Shown here piece after piece: positions 1 to 8,761 of a DNA stretch of 64,000 nt. The position numbers were made by a program, and so were the translations under genes. The notes beneath the pieces were generated by a model, which searched no databases, was not told the DNA's origin, and saw nothing but the letters and a program-made list of their open reading frames with translations. Origin of the DNA: Photobacterium sp. TLY01. GTDB taxonomy: Bacteria; Pseudomonadota; Gammaproteobacteria; Enterobacterales; Vibrionaceae. Position 1 is the stretch's first letter; the number at the start of each line of letters is the position of its first letter. Where the stretch lies: NCBI RefSeq assembly GCF_021432065.1, contig NZ_CP090364.1:372001-436000 (forward strand), in the 5' to 3' direction.

Positions 1-2
1 TG

Positions 3-260
3 CCGGCCAGCAGCTCCATCGTCTCAATCCGTGTGGATATTCTGGATCCGCAACGCCCACCCATTCGGCTGGATTTCAAACTGCGTAAGAATAAGCAGAC
101 CAATGAGTGGCAAGGCTATGACATGGTGGCCGAAGGGGTCAGCATGATTTCAACCAAGCAAAGTGAGTGGAGCGGACAACTGCGGACGGAAGGTGTCGAC
201 AAAGTGACGCAGGATTTAAGAGCGCTGGCGGCTAAACCCATCAAACCTGAGGAAAAATGA
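3..260 (+). CDS. mlaC: MlaC, C-terminal part (cut by window edge)
   Basis: The last 85 codons of the periplasmic phospholipid-binding protein of the Mla pathway, which shuttles phospholipid between the outer-membrane MlaA complex and the inner-membrane MlaFEDB transporter. The visible part carries the end of the Ttg2D/MlaC fold, including the stretch YDMVAEGVSMISTKQ and the following EWSG, which are typical of the family's last strands and helix. The reading frame enters from before base 1, so the start and signal peptide are outside the window. The stop overlaps the mlaB start by 4 nt (ATGA), which supports translational coupling. Identity rests on the C-terminal motif and on the mlaB neighbour. 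Confidence 0.9.
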   Translation, partial: PASSSIVSIRVDILDPQRPPIRLDFKLRKNKQTNEWQGYDMVAEGVSMISTKQSEWSGQLRTEGVDKVTQDLRALAAKPIKPEEK

Positions 261-574
261 CCATGAGGAATCCCGCCATCCAATGGCAGGTGCAGGAAAA
301 TGGCCATTACCGCTTGTCAGGGGCGCTGGAACGTGACACAGTGCCAGCCTTTTGGCAGCAAAGACGTGAATGGATGCCACAAGATGCTAAGGTCACGATC
401 GAACTGTCTGGCCTGACTCGGGTAGACTCTGCGGGTATGGTGATGCTGCTGCATTTGCATCAGGAACTCAGTCAGGCAGGACGTCATCTGGTGCTGCAGG
501 GCGTGCCGCAACAATTGTTAACCTTGCTCCGCCTGAGTCATGTCGACACTGTGCTGGCTGCCTGTATGGAATGA
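257..574 (+). CDS. mlaB: MlaB, STAS-domain subunit of the Mla phospholipid transporter
   Basis: A cytoplasmic STAS-domain protein of 105 residues, the usual size for MlaB, which binds the MlaF ATPase and is needed for assembly and activity of the inner-membrane MlaFEDB complex. The central stretch LTRVDSAGMVMLLHL is the STAS hallmark: a beta strand, then the D-S-A-G loop, then a helix. The start at 257 overlaps the mlaC stop; a second in-frame ATG lies two codons downstream at 263, so the exact start could be either. The order mlaC-mlaB-ibaG-murA matches the enterobacterial and Vibrio operon end. Confidence 0.92.
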   Translation: MTMRNPAIQWQVQENGHYRLSGALERDTVPAFWQQRREWMPQDAKVTIELSGLTRVDSAGMVMLLHLHQELSQAGRHLVLQGVPQQLLTLLRLSHVDTVLAACME

Positions 575-600
575 TCAACAGCTCAAGTAGAGGATAGCTT

Positions 601-855
601 GTGGAAACATCTGAAATTAAACAAATTCTTGAAAATGCATTGGAGCTGGATGAAGTCATAGTGAGTGGCGAAGGCAGCCACTATCAGGTGATTGCTGTTG
701 GTGCAATGTTTGACGGCATGAGCCGTGTGAAAAAACAACAGGCAGTTTATGCGCCACTGATGTCGCACATTGCCACGAATGCCATTCATGCCTTGTCAAT
801 CAAAGCTTACACTCCTGAAGAGTGGGCGCGTGACAAGAAGCTGATGTCTTTGTAA
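601..855 (+). CDS. ibaG: IbaG, BolA-family acid stress protein
   Basis: A BolA-family protein of 84 residues (IbaG/YrbA). BolA-like proteins bind monothiol glutaredoxins with a shared [2Fe-2S] cluster, and IbaG is linked to acid stress and envelope homeostasis. The stretch [21 protein letters not shown] contains the conserved helix-turn segment and the invariant H and FxG-type positions of the family; I recognise it by resemblance to E. coli YrbA. It starts at GTG (601) after an AGAGGA-like ribosome-binding site at about 589-594. It sits 26 nt after mlaB and 10 nt before murA, so it is probably in one transcript with both. Confidence 0.92.
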   Translation: METSEIKQILENALELDEVIVSGEGSHYQVIAVGAMFDGMSRVKKQQAVYAPLMSHIATNAIHALSIKAYTPEEWARDKKLMSL

Positions 856-862
856 GAGATAA

Positions 863-2122
<1,260 letters not shown>

Positions 2123-2148
2123 GCGGCTGATCAGCTAATCTAAATGTG

Positions 2149-2190
2149 AAATGTCCAGTCGCTGTTTACAGTGTCTGGACATTGTTTTTT
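2149..2190 (+). terminator. Terminator after murA
   Basis: An inverted repeat AATGTCCAG...CTGGACATT whose inner part also pairs (CGCTGT with ACAGTG), followed by a run of six T at 2185-2190. It lies in the short gap between the converging murA and degS genes. The T run favours murA termination; the other strand has a weaker T-rich side and could also stop degS transcripts. Confidence 0.8.
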
Positions 2191-2201
2191 CTGGCCTCTG
2201 C

Positions 2202-3266
2202 TTACCTGTCAGGCTCATCGCCAATCAGGACAGTTAATTTCTTCGGTTTACCGTTGCGCAGGACTGTCATATCGACATAGGTGCCAGGGCGTAGCTCAGT
2301 GACGATATCCAGCACATTACGCATATCTGTCACGGGTTTCCCGTCAATCTCAACCAGAATATCCTGCACCTTAAAGCCTGCTTTTGATGCCGGACCATCC
2401 GGATCCATGCCCATGACGATGATCCCTCTGACCTGTTCCGCATCATACAAACGAGCCATCACCGGATTAATTTCACGACCATCAATACCAATATAGCCGC
2501 GGATCACCCGGCCATCGGCAATCAGTTTGTTCATGATTTTTTGCGTGAGCTGATAGGGTATTGCAAAGGAAATCCCGTAGGTTTCAATATCTGTTGCCTG
2601 CTGAAAAGAAGCGGTGTTGATACCGACCAGCTCACCTCGGGTATTGACCAGCGCACCACCTGAGTTTCCTTCATTGATTGCCGCATCGGTCTGGAGAAAA
2701 TCCTGGCGGCCATAAAAACTCATGCCGGAGCGCCCGGTGGCAGAGATGATGCCATACGTGGTGGTCTGCCCCAGGTTATAGGGGTTGCCGATAGCCAGAA
2801 CCACATCACCCACGGCGGGGGGATAATCCGGGTTCAGCGGAATGACAGGCAGGTTCTCAGCCTGGATTTTCAGTACCGCGATGTCGGTTCGCCTGTCTTT
2901 ACCGATCAGTTGGGCGGTAAAAATGCGGCTATCTTGCAACGCCACGATCACCTGATCGGCTTCGGCAACCACGTGATAGTTGGTCACGATATAGCCTTTA
3001 TCACTCATGATCACGCCCGAGCCCAGGCCCTGCGTACTTAATTGCAGGCGATCTTCCGCATTGTAGCGGCGGTTATAAATATTGACGACAGCAGGGGAGG
3101 CGCGGCGGACAGCATAACTAAAGGAAATTTGCTGCGGGACATCGGGCTGGCCATTAAGAGCAGCATCCGGAGAAAACATCTGGCTGCGCAGGCTGGGGAA
3201 AGCAAGTAGCAATACTCCAGCCGTCAGCACGCCCATAAAGGCGGATCGACCTAAAAATGCCAGCAT
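2202..3266 (-). CDS. degS: DegS, inner-membrane sensor protease of the sigma-E response
   Basis: A trypsin-like serine protease anchored in the inner membrane. Its PDZ domain senses misfolded outer-membrane porin C-termini and the protease then makes the first cut in RseA, releasing sigma E. From the chosen start the protein is 354 residues, close to E. coli DegS (355). Residues 9-27 form one membrane anchor; the catalytic triad is His98 (TNYHVV), Asp128 (RRTDIAVL) and Ser202 (GNSGGALV); a single PDZ domain fills the last 95 residues. An upstream in-frame ATG at 3299 exists, but the ATG at 3266 has an AGGGGAG ribosome-binding site at good spacing and matches the family N-terminus. It lies downstream of degQ on the same strand. 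Confidence 0.95.
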   Translation of the reverse strand: MLAFLGRSAFMGVLTAGVLLLAFPSLRSQMFSPDAALNGQPDVPQQISFSYAVRRASPAVVNIYNRRYNAEDRLQLSTQGLGSGVIMSDKGYIVTNYHVVAEADQVIVALQDSRIFTAQLIGKDRRTDIAVLKIQAENLPVIPLNPDYPPAVGDVVLAIGNPYNLGQTTTYGIISATGRSGMSFYGRQDFLQTDAAINEGNSGGALVNTRGELVGINTASFQQATDIETYGISFAIPYQLTQKIMNKLIADGRVIRGYIGIDGREINPVMARLYDAEQVRGIIVMGMDPDGPASKAGFKVQDILVEIDGKPVTDMRNVLDIVTELRPGTYVDMTVLRNGKPKKLTVLIGDEPDR

Positions 3267-3390
3267 TGACGCTCCCCTGATTGACTCAAGCTTTACCATG
3301 AAAGCAAAACATTAAAAACCGATTGAGAATAGCATTTACATCCAGTTATCAACAAGTCGAAGCGGGAAGGAGATGACAGAAATGCCGCAG

Positions 3391-3419
3391 GAAAAACAGT
3401 CCGGGCAGTTGCCCGGACC
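3391..3419 (-). terminator. Terminator between degQ and degS
   Basis: Read on the minus strand, GTCCGGGC-aact-GCCCGGAC is a perfect 8-bp stem with a 4-nt loop, followed by TGTTTTT. It follows the degQ stop closely, so degQ and degS probably have at least partly separate transcripts. A degS promoter would then have to lie within about 3267-3390; I do not see a clear one. Confidence 0.85.
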
Positions 3420-3427
3420 GGATTGTG

Positions 3428-4798
3428 TCAGCGGATAATGAGGTAAAGCTCGTTATTGCCTCGCTTGATTTCCAGTGCCAGCACCGAAGGCTTACTATCA
3501 AGGGCTTTGCGCAACTGCCCCAGATTGCCGATTGGCTGGCGGTTAAGACCAATAATGATGTCACCTTCTTTCAGTCCGTAGCGGGCTGCCAGCGACTGTG
3601 GATCGATTTGGGTGACTTTCACCCCTTTGGTATTGTCGTCCGCCGTGGTATTGCTGAATTCTGCCCCGGCCAGACTTTCATGCAGGTGATCGGCCTTGAG
3701 GTTACTCATCTCGGCTTCTTGTAAGGTGACGCTGAACTCTTTCTCTTTTCCGTCACGCAGGACGCCTAAGTCAACGTTTTTACCTGCGCCGAGTGTGGCA
3801 ATTTTGGCGCGTAACTCACTGAAGGTGCGAATTTCTTTGTCGTTGACGGACACGATGATGTCACCCGCTTTCAGGCCGGCTTTCTCAGCCGCAGAGCCGG
3901 GCATGACCTGATTGACGAAAGCCCCGTGATTGGTTTCGTAACCAAAGGCCTCAGCCAGTTCTGAGGTCAGCTCGCCGCCCTGAACACCCAGCACACCACG
4001 TTTCACTTTGCCAAACTCCAGAATCTGGCTGGTCAGGTTTTTCACCATATTGGCCGGGATGGCAAAGCCAATGCCGACGTTACCGCCGTTGGGACCCAGA
4101 ATCGCGGTATTGATACCGATGAGTTCACCGTTGAGGTTGACTAACGCACCGCCTGAGTTACCGCTGTTAATGGCGGCATCGGTCTGAATAAAGTTTTCGA
4201 AATTCTCAATATTCAATCCGCTGCGTCCCAGGGCCGAGACAATCCCTGAGGTCACTGTCTGACCCAGTCCGAACGGGTTGCCAATGGCCACGGTGAAATC
4301 ACCGACGCGTAATTGATCCGAGTCAGCCACTTTGATGGCTTTCAGATTTTTTGTGTTGTCCAGACGCAGCAAGGCAATGTCTGACATGCTGTCACTGCCG
4401 ATCAGCTCGGCTTTGATTTCCCGGCCGTCATGCAGCTGAACCAGAATTTTATCTGCCCCGTCAATGACGTGGTGGTTGGTCACGACATAGCCTTTATCTG
4501 CATCAATAATGACCCCGGATCCCAGCCCGCGGAACGGACGCTCCTGCACCTGCTCATTGGGGAAGTCAGGACCAAAGAAATAGCGGAACGCGTCGGGAAT
4601 TCTTTGCTTGGCAACATGCTTGCCTTCTACAGCGATACTGACGACAGCAGGGGTCACTTGCTCCAGCATGGGGGCGAGGCTGGGAAGTTGTTGATCATTA
4701 ACAGCCAAAGGAAGCGCGGCGGAAGCGGTGATTGGGGACATCACTGCGCTCATACTCAACGCCAGCGCAGTCATTACAAGTAAAGGTTTTTTCATCAT
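3428..4798 (-). CDS. degQ: DegQ/DegP-family periplasmic serine endoprotease
   Basis: A periplasmic protease-chaperone of the HtrA family that degrades or refolds damaged envelope proteins. It has 456 residues: a signal peptide (about residues 1-27, ending ASA before ALP), a protease domain with His110 (TNHHVIDG), Asp140 (SMSDIALL) and Ser215 (GNSGGALV), then two PDZ domains (about 255-345 and 365-455). The short LA-loop region and overall length are nearer to DegQ than to DegP. The first of two tandem ATGs has the GGAG ribosome-binding site 7 nt upstream. That site is inside a strong hairpin, and a sigma-E-like promoter lies next to it; both are listed separately. Paired with degS, as in enterobacteria. 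Confidence 0.93.
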   Translation of the reverse strand: MMKKPLLVMTALALSMSAVMSPITASAALPLAVNDQQLPSLAPMLEQVTPAVVSIAVEGKHVAKQRIPDAFRYFFGPDFPNEQVQERPFRGLGSGVIIDADKGYVVTNHHVIDGADKILVQLHDGREIKAELIGSDSMSDIALLRLDNTKNLKAIKVADSDQLRVGDFTVAIGNPFGLGQTVTSGIVSALGRSGLNIENFENFIQTDAAINSGNSGGALVNLNGELIGINTAILGPNGGNVGIGFAIPANMVKNLTSQILEFGKVKRGVLGVQGGELTSELAEAFGYETNHGAFVNQVMPGSAAEKAGLKAGDIIVSVNDKEIRTFSELRAKIATLGAGKNVDLGVLRDGKEKEFSVTLQEAEMSNLKADHLHESLAGAEFSNTTADDNTKGVKVTQIDPQSLAARYGLKEGDIIIGLNRQPIGNLGQLRKALDSKPSVLALEIKRGNNELYLIIR

Positions 4799-4805
4799 TA
4801 CTCAA

Positions 4806-4846
4806 CTCCGGTTTAACAAGTGCTAATTGTGACTTGTAAACCGGAG
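4806..4846 (-). promoter_or_regulatory. Hairpin enclosing the degQ ribosome-binding site
   Basis: On the minus strand CTCCGGTTTACAAGT (4846-4832) pairs with ACTTGTTAAACCGGAG (4821-4806) with a single bulged T and a 10-nt loop. The 3' arm ends in CCGGAG, which is the degQ Shine-Dalgarno sequence, 7 nt before the ATG. In an mRNA that starts upstream of 4846, for example read-through from zapG, the site would be paired. There is no T run after the stem, so it does not look like a terminator. Base pairing is seen directly; the regulatory role is inferred. Confidence 0.6.
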
Positions 4847-4855
4847 CAAAGTTCC
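4827..4855 (-). promoter_or_regulatory. Candidate sigma-E promoter for degQ
   Basis: Minus strand: GGAACTT (4855-4849), a 16-nt spacer, then TCACAA (4832-4827). The -35 is a strong match to the sigma-E consensus GGAACTT; the -10 matches TCnnA only in part. The predicted start is near 4820, just after the loop of the degQ hairpin, so such transcripts would carry only the 3' arm. Control of a DegP/DegQ protease by sigma E is known in related bacteria; this instance is an inference from sequence. Confidence 0.45.
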
Positions 4856-4881
4856 AATAAATGTCAAATTTGTAACAATTC

Positions 4882-5319
4882 TTAACTGGCTTTTGCGGCT
4901 TCAGCCTGTTTCCGCTCAGCACGCAACAGACCGGACGCGCCGTTGGCATAATCCCGCGGCTGATGCGGGTCCAGCTCTACGGCTTCGGCTTCTGGCTCAT
5001 CAGCAATCGGCGTGAGTGTGCTGATGCGCTGAGAGAAGGGGTTATCCTGTTCCGGCAAATTTGGCATCAGTTCAGCGGAGGTTTTTGCCATGTGCTCATA
5101 CAATTTACTGTAATCTTTTGCCAGATTGTCCAGCAGATCAGAGCTGCGGGCGAAATGATCAACCAACTCCTGGCGGTACTGCTCCAGCTGGTATTTGGTT
5201 TTATCGAGTTCTTTTTGCAATTCTTTCTGTTGTTTCAGGTTTTTGTTCCCCAAACGGGCGGCAAAGGCACCGACCAGCGCGCCGGCAGCGAAAATCAAAA
5301 TCGCGTAGATCCAAGCCAT
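4882..5319 (-). CDS. zapG: ZapG (YhcB, DUF1043), inner-membrane envelope/division factor
   Basis: A 145-residue protein with one N-terminal transmembrane helix (about residues 3-20, IYAILIFAAGALVGAFAA), then a charged, coiled-coil-prone segment rich in K, E, Q and L (about 25-80), and a low-complexity acidic/proline tail. This is the layout of YhcB/ZapG, which links division, elongation and envelope synthesis in enterobacteria and Vibrio. The start has a strong AAGGAG site 6 nt upstream. It is transcribed away from zapE, which faces it across a 210-nt gap, and is followed 83 nt later by degQ on the same strand. Confidence 0.92.
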   Translation of the reverse strand: MAWIYAILIFAAGALVGAFAARLGNKNLKQQKELQKELDKTKYQLEQYRQELVDHFARSSDLLDNLAKDYSKLYEHMAKTSAELMPNLPEQDNPFSQRISTLTPIADEPEAEAVELDPHQPRDYANGASGLLRAERKQAEAAKAS

Positions 5320-5345
5320 GAAAAACTCCTTGTGACTGTGAGTAC

Positions 5346-5361
5346 AACAGGTTGACCTGTT
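5346..5361. repeat. Perfect 16-bp palindrome between zapG and zapE
   Basis: AACAGGT-TG-ACCTGTT is a perfect palindrome 27 nt upstream of the zapG start, in the region shared by the divergent zapG and zapE genes. Its size and symmetry suit a dimeric repressor operator, and on the minus strand an A/T-rich GATAAT-like -10 element lies beside it. I do not recognise the regulator. Confidence 0.45.
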
Positions 5362-5529
5362 TTATTATCTCAAAAGCGTAATGTGCTTATTGGGTGGTTA
5401 TCTAGTTACTATACATGCACATGAAGTGTCGTGGTACTATCTACGACCAAAGATGGACATATTAGACGCTGTGAATCCGGTTATTTAGTCACCGGGCGTA
5501 CGGCTATCGGTGATGAGAGCAGGATAAGG

Positions 5530-6633
5530 ATGACACCAGAACAACGCTATCAAGACGATCTCAAAAAACCTGGCTTTTTGCCTGACGCTGCCCAGGCCAT
5601 GGCGGTTTCCCATCTCAATGATCTGTATCATCGCATGCTGGCTCCGCAACCCGAGCCATCAAAACCTTCTTTGATGGGCAGGCTGTTTAAGCGCCAGCGT
5701 GCTGAACCGCTCAAACCGGTCAAAGGACTGTACTTCTGGGGGGGCGTCGGACGCGGCAAAACCTACTTGGTTGACACCTTCTTTGAATGCCTGCCGACTG
5801 AGCGAAAAATGCGGATGCATTTCCACCGTTTCATGCATCGCGTCCATAAAGAAATGCAGTCACTTGGCAGCCAGAGCGATCCGCTGGAAAAGGTCGCAGA
5901 CAGGTTTAAGCAGGACACGGACATCATTTGTTTTGATGAGTTCTTTGTGTCAGATATTACCGATGCCATGATCCTGGGTACCTTGTTCGAAGCCTTGTTT
6001 CGCCGCGGCATTACCTTGGTGGCCACTTCGAATATTCCGCCGGATGAGCTGTACCGCAATGGCCTGCAGCGCGCGCGCTTTCTACCGGCGATTGACCTGA
6101 TCAATACACATTGCGAAGTCGTGAATGTTGATTCGGGGGTGGACTATCGGCTCCGCACTCTGGAGCAGGCTGAAATTTATCACTGGCCGCTCGACGCCAG
6201 TGCAGAAGAGAACATGCAGCGTTATTTCATGCAGTTGTCTGCGGCTCCCCGGCATGAGGGGCAGGACATACTGGTCAATGACAGGCCGATTGCGACCCGC
6301 CATGAAGCGGAAGGGGTCGTGCATTTCTCATTTGATGCCCTGTGCCGCGGGGCACGCAGTCAGTCAGACTATATGGATATTGCCCATACTTATCACAGTG
6401 TTTTGTTGTCCGGGGTGCCTGTGCTGACCGAAAAAGATGATGATGCTGCCCGCCGTTTTATTGCCATGGTGGACGAATTTTACGAGCGCCATGTCAAATT
6501 GATCATTTCGGCGGAGGCAGAGATGGACAAGTTGTATCAGTCCGGGCGACTGTCATTTGAATTCAAGCGATGCTGTTCCCGTTTAATCGAAATGCAGAGT
6601 CACGAGTATCTGGCCCGGCCACACCTGGCGTAA
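5530..6633 (+). CDS. zapE: ZapE, AFG1-family cell-division ATPase
   Basis: A 367-residue P-loop ATPase of the AFG1/YhcM family. In E. coli ZapE binds FtsZ late in division and matters under low-oxygen growth and stress. The Walker A motif GGVGRGKT is at residues 71-78, Walker B IICFDEFF at 132-139. The reading frame stays open back to a GTG at 5431, but the extra 33 residues do not resemble the family; the ATG at 5530 begins MTPEQRYQ, follows AGGATAAGG, and gives the usual length. It lies upstream of rplM-rpsI and opposite zapG, as in other gammaproteobacteria. Confidence 0.94.
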   Translation: MTPEQRYQDDLKKPGFLPDAAQAMAVSHLNDLYHRMLAPQPEPSKPSLMGRLFKRQRAEPLKPVKGLYFWGGVGRGKTYLVDTFFECLPTERKMRMHFHRFMHRVHKEMQSLGSQSDPLEKVADRFKQDTDIICFDEFFVSDITDAMILGTLFEALFRRGITLVATSNIPPDELYRNGLQRARFLPAIDLINTHCEVVNVDSGVDYRLRTLEQAEIYHWPLDASAEENMQRYFMQLSAAPRHEGQDILVNDRPIATRHEAEGVVHFSFDALCRGARSQSDYMDIAHTYHSVLLSGVPVLTEKDDDAARRFIAMVDEFYERHVKLIISAEAEMDKLYQSGRLSFEFKRCCSRLIEMQSHEYLARPHLA

Positions 6634-6683
6634 CGCAAGCGGGATGTTACCTGACAAAAGAGCTGAACTTTTTTGGAAAAAAA

Positions 6684-6713
6684 GGTGATTTTTCCCCCAT
6701 GCTTCCGTATAAT
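6684..6713 (+). promoter_or_regulatory. Promoter for rplM-rpsI
   Basis: A perfect TATAAT at 6708-6713 is followed by the GC-rich stretch CTCGCGACC, a discriminator typical of stringently controlled ribosomal-protein promoters. The -35 region (about 6684-6690) is a poor match to TTGACA, although the sequence upstream is A/T-rich and could serve as an UP element. The start of transcription would be near 6720, giving a leader of about 130 nt before rplM. Confidence 0.6.
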
Positions 6714-6796
6714 CTCGCGACCCACCGTACCTGTGACGGCGTTATGCCGGGAGTGCCAACCACTCGAAGGGGTGATGACTGGGCTCTATATACAGA

Positions 6797-6815
6797 GAGA
6801 ACGCTTTGCGTTCTT
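6797..6815 (+). promoter_or_regulatory. Hairpin in the rplM leader
   Basis: AGAACGC-ttt-GCGTTCT forms a 7-bp stem with a 3-nt loop about 40 nt before the rplM start. L13 is known to repress its own operon through the mRNA leader in E. coli. This hairpin is the clearest structure in the equivalent position, but no protein-binding site can be proved from sequence. Confidence 0.4.
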
Positions 6816-6852
6816 GGAAAGTGAAACTATTTAAAATTGGGTAAGAATTAGC

Positions 6853-7281
6853 ATGAAAACTTTCGTTGCTAAACCAGAAACTGTAAAACGTGACTGGTAT
6901 GTTGTTGACGCTGAAGGTAAAACACTGGGTCGTCTGGCAACTGAAATCGCATCTCGTCTGCGTGGTAAGCACAAGCCTGAGTACACTCCTCACGTTGACA
7001 CCGGTGACTACATCGTTGTTATCAATGCTGAGAAAGTCGCAGTGACTGGCGCTAAGCGTACTGACAAGATGTACCACCGTCACACTGGCTACATCGGCGG
7101 TCTGAAAACTATCAGCTTCGACAAGCTGCTGGAGAAAAAGCCAGAAGCGATCATCGAAATTGCTGTTAAAGGCATGCTTCCTAAAGGTCCTCTAGGCCGT
7201 GCTATGTACCGTAAACTGAAAGTTTACGCAGGTAGCGAGCACAACCACGCTGCACAGCAGCCACAAGTTCTAGACATCTAA
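6853..7281 (+). CDS. rplM: 50S ribosomal protein L13
   Basis: A 142-residue ribosomal protein of the large subunit, the same length as E. coli L13. It begins [20 protein letters not shown] and contains the family signature around [14 protein letters not shown]. It starts at ATG 6853 after a short GGGTAAGAATTAGC leader with a weak purine site. It is the first gene of the rplM-rpsI operon, with rpsI following 15 nt after its stop. Confidence 0.99.
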   Translation: MKTFVAKPETVKRDWYVVDAEGKTLGRLATEIASRLRGKHKPEYTPHVDTGDYIVVINAEKVAVTGAKRTDKMYHRHTGYIGGLKTISFDKLLEKKPEAIIEIAVKGMLPKGPLGRAMYRKLKVYAGSEHNHAAQQPQVLDI

Positions 7282-7296
7282 TTGGGGAACATGACA

Positions 7297-7689
7297 ATGG
7301 CAGAGAATCAATACTACGGCACTGGCCGCCGCAAAAGCTCAGCTGCTCGCGTTTTCATTAAACCGGGTACTGGCAACATCGTAATCAACAAGCGCAGCAT
7401 CGAAGAATACTTCGGTCGCGAAACTGCTCGCATGGTTGTTCGTCAACCGCTTGAGCTGGTTGATATGACTGAGAAACTGGATCTGTACATCACTGTAAAA
7501 GGTGGTGGTATTACTGGTCAGTCTGGTGCGATCCGTCACGGTATCACTCGCGCTCTGATGGAGTACGATGAGACTTTACGTCCTGCTCTGCGTGCCGCTG
7601 GCTACGTGACTCGTGACGCACGTCGCGTTGAACGTAAGAAAGTTGGTCTGCGTAAAGCACGTCGTCGTCCACAGTTCTCTAAGCGTTAA
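7297..7689 (+). CDS. rpsI: 30S ribosomal protein S9
   Basis: A 130-residue small-subunit protein whose basic tail ([12 protein letters not shown]) reaches the decoding centre. The frame opens earlier at a TTG abutting rplM, but the family start [15 protein letters not shown] is the ATG at 7297, preceded by GGGGA at 8 nt. Sequence is near identical to E. coli S9, including the [14 protein letters not shown] segment. It is followed by a strong terminator. Confidence 0.99.
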   Translation: MAENQYYGTGRRKSSAARVFIKPGTGNIVINKRSIEEYFGRETARMVVRQPLELVDMTEKLDLYITVKGGGITGQSGAIRHGITRALMEYDETLRPALRAAGYVTRDARRVERKKVGLRKARRRPQFSKR

Positions 7690-7728
7690 TTCAACGCACC
7701 AGATATTTATCTGGTTACTGTGTACATC

Positions 7729-7757
7729 AAAGCCCAGCCATTGTGCTGGGCTTTTTG
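7729..7757 (+). terminator. Terminator after rpsI
   Basis: AGCCCAGC-cattgt-GCTGGGCT stem followed by TTTTT, with A residues on the 5' side. A typical intrinsic terminator 40 nt after the rpsI stop. Confidence 0.93.
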
Positions 7758-8007
7758 CGTGTTGTTGTTCAAACGGCTCCAGCTTTTTGTCGCTGCACTT
7801 TTATGCTGCCGGTTGCGGCAGAGACAACCAGAGTCGGCGTGATTTATCCTGAACGCTCACATCAGGTAAGGCCCTTCATGCTGTTTTGTCGGCGCATTCA
7901 GGGATATTGTCAAAAAAGTTGAATAATTGGCACCATAGTTTTCATTTTTTCATCTTGACGACTCAGGAAATTATCCCCACAAATCTCTCACAATTGCGGT
8001 GTTTACC
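7758..8007. other. Gene-free stretch between rpsI terminator and petA promoter
   Basis: About 250 nt of A/T-richer sequence with only short open frames that resemble no protein and lack good ribosome-binding sites. I see no RNA gene or repeat in it. Confidence 0.5.
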
Positions 8008-8036
8008 TTGTCTTAAAGTGGGGTTTTCTTTATCAT
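8008..8036 (+). promoter_or_regulatory. Candidate sigma-70 promoter for petABC
   Basis: TTGTCT at 8008-8013, a 17-nt spacer, then TATCAT at 8031-8036. Both hexamers match the consensus at four of six positions and the spacing is ideal. The leader to petA would be about 130 nt. Confidence 0.5.
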
Positions 8037-8170
8037 TTGCCGCGATAAATAGCAGCATGAAAATTCTTAATCAATAAGCTGTTGAGTCTTTCCGTAGAAA
8101 GTTAGCCGTAAGCTCCAGGGACGCAGATGGAAAGAATAATCCTGAGCGGGAGCACATGGGAGAATGTTGG

Positions 8171-8761
8171 ATGAGCAAAGCGCCAGTAAGTAACGGCCGA
8201 CGCCGCTTCCTGACTGCGACGACCTCGGTTGTTGGAGGCTTAGGTGCAGTCGCTGTCGCCGTACCCTTTATCAAATCCTGGAATCCGAGCGCCAAAGCCA
8301 AGGCTGCGGGCGCGCCAGTTGAAGTTGATATCAGCAAATTAGAAGAAGGCCAGATGATCCGCGTAGAATGGCGAGGCAAACCTGTCTGGGTTGTACGCCG
8401 TAGCCAGGCTATTTTGGATGAACTGCCGACACACGATGATCGACTGCGTGATCCGCAGGCCACTGAACCTCAGCAGCCTGCCTACGCACAAAACCAATAC
8501 CGTTCAGTGAAACCTGAAATCTTTCTTGCCGTCGGGATTTGTACCCACCTTGGCTGTTCTCCAACTTACCTGCCAGACAGCTTCAGTGAGCAGGTCAGTG
8601 GTGTACCAGCAGGCTTTTTCTGTCCTTGCCACGGCTCTAAGTTTGATATGGCCGGACGGGTTTTCCAAGGGGTGCCAGCGCCACTTAACCTGGTGATACC
8701 GCCTCATATGTTCCTGAACGACAACACAATTTTAGTGGGTCAAGATGAGGAGACGGCATAA
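8171..8761 (+). CDS. petA: Ubiquinol-cytochrome c reductase, Rieske iron-sulfur subunit
   Basis: The Rieske subunit of the cytochrome bc1 complex, which passes electrons from ubiquinol to cytochrome c1 at the outer face of the inner membrane. It has 196 residues from the chosen start. A twin-arginine signal (GRRRFLTA, residues 9-16) precedes one membrane anchor (about 18-34). The [2Fe-2S] ligands are Cys124/His126 (CTHLGC) and Cys151/His154 (CPCHGS). The ATG at 8171 follows GGAGA; an in-frame ATG at 8156 would add five residues. The stop overlaps petB by one base (TAATG). Confidence 0.97.
   Translation: MSKAPVSNGRRRFLTATTSVVGGLGAVAVAVPFIKSWNPSAKAKAAGAPVEVDISKLEEGQMIRVEWRGKPVWVVRRSQAILDELPTHDDRLRDPQATEPQQPAYAQNQYRSVKPEIFLAVGICTHLGCSPTYLPDSFSEQVSGVPAGFFCPCHGSKFDMAGRVFQGVPAPLNLVIPPHMFLNDNTILVGQDEETA

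Noticed and set aside
2202..4798. degS and degQ as a recent tandem duplication
   Set aside because: They differ in length, anchoring (membrane helix against signal peptide), number of PDZ domains and sequence; the pair is ancient and normal in gammaproteobacteria.
5431..5529. N-terminal extension of ZapE
   Set aside because: The 33 extra codons start at GTG, do not look like the family, and lack a ribosome-binding site; the ATG at 5530 gives the usual length.
7886..8077. 63-codon plus-strand frame before petA
   Set aside because: No ribosome-binding site and it overlaps the likely petABC promoter.
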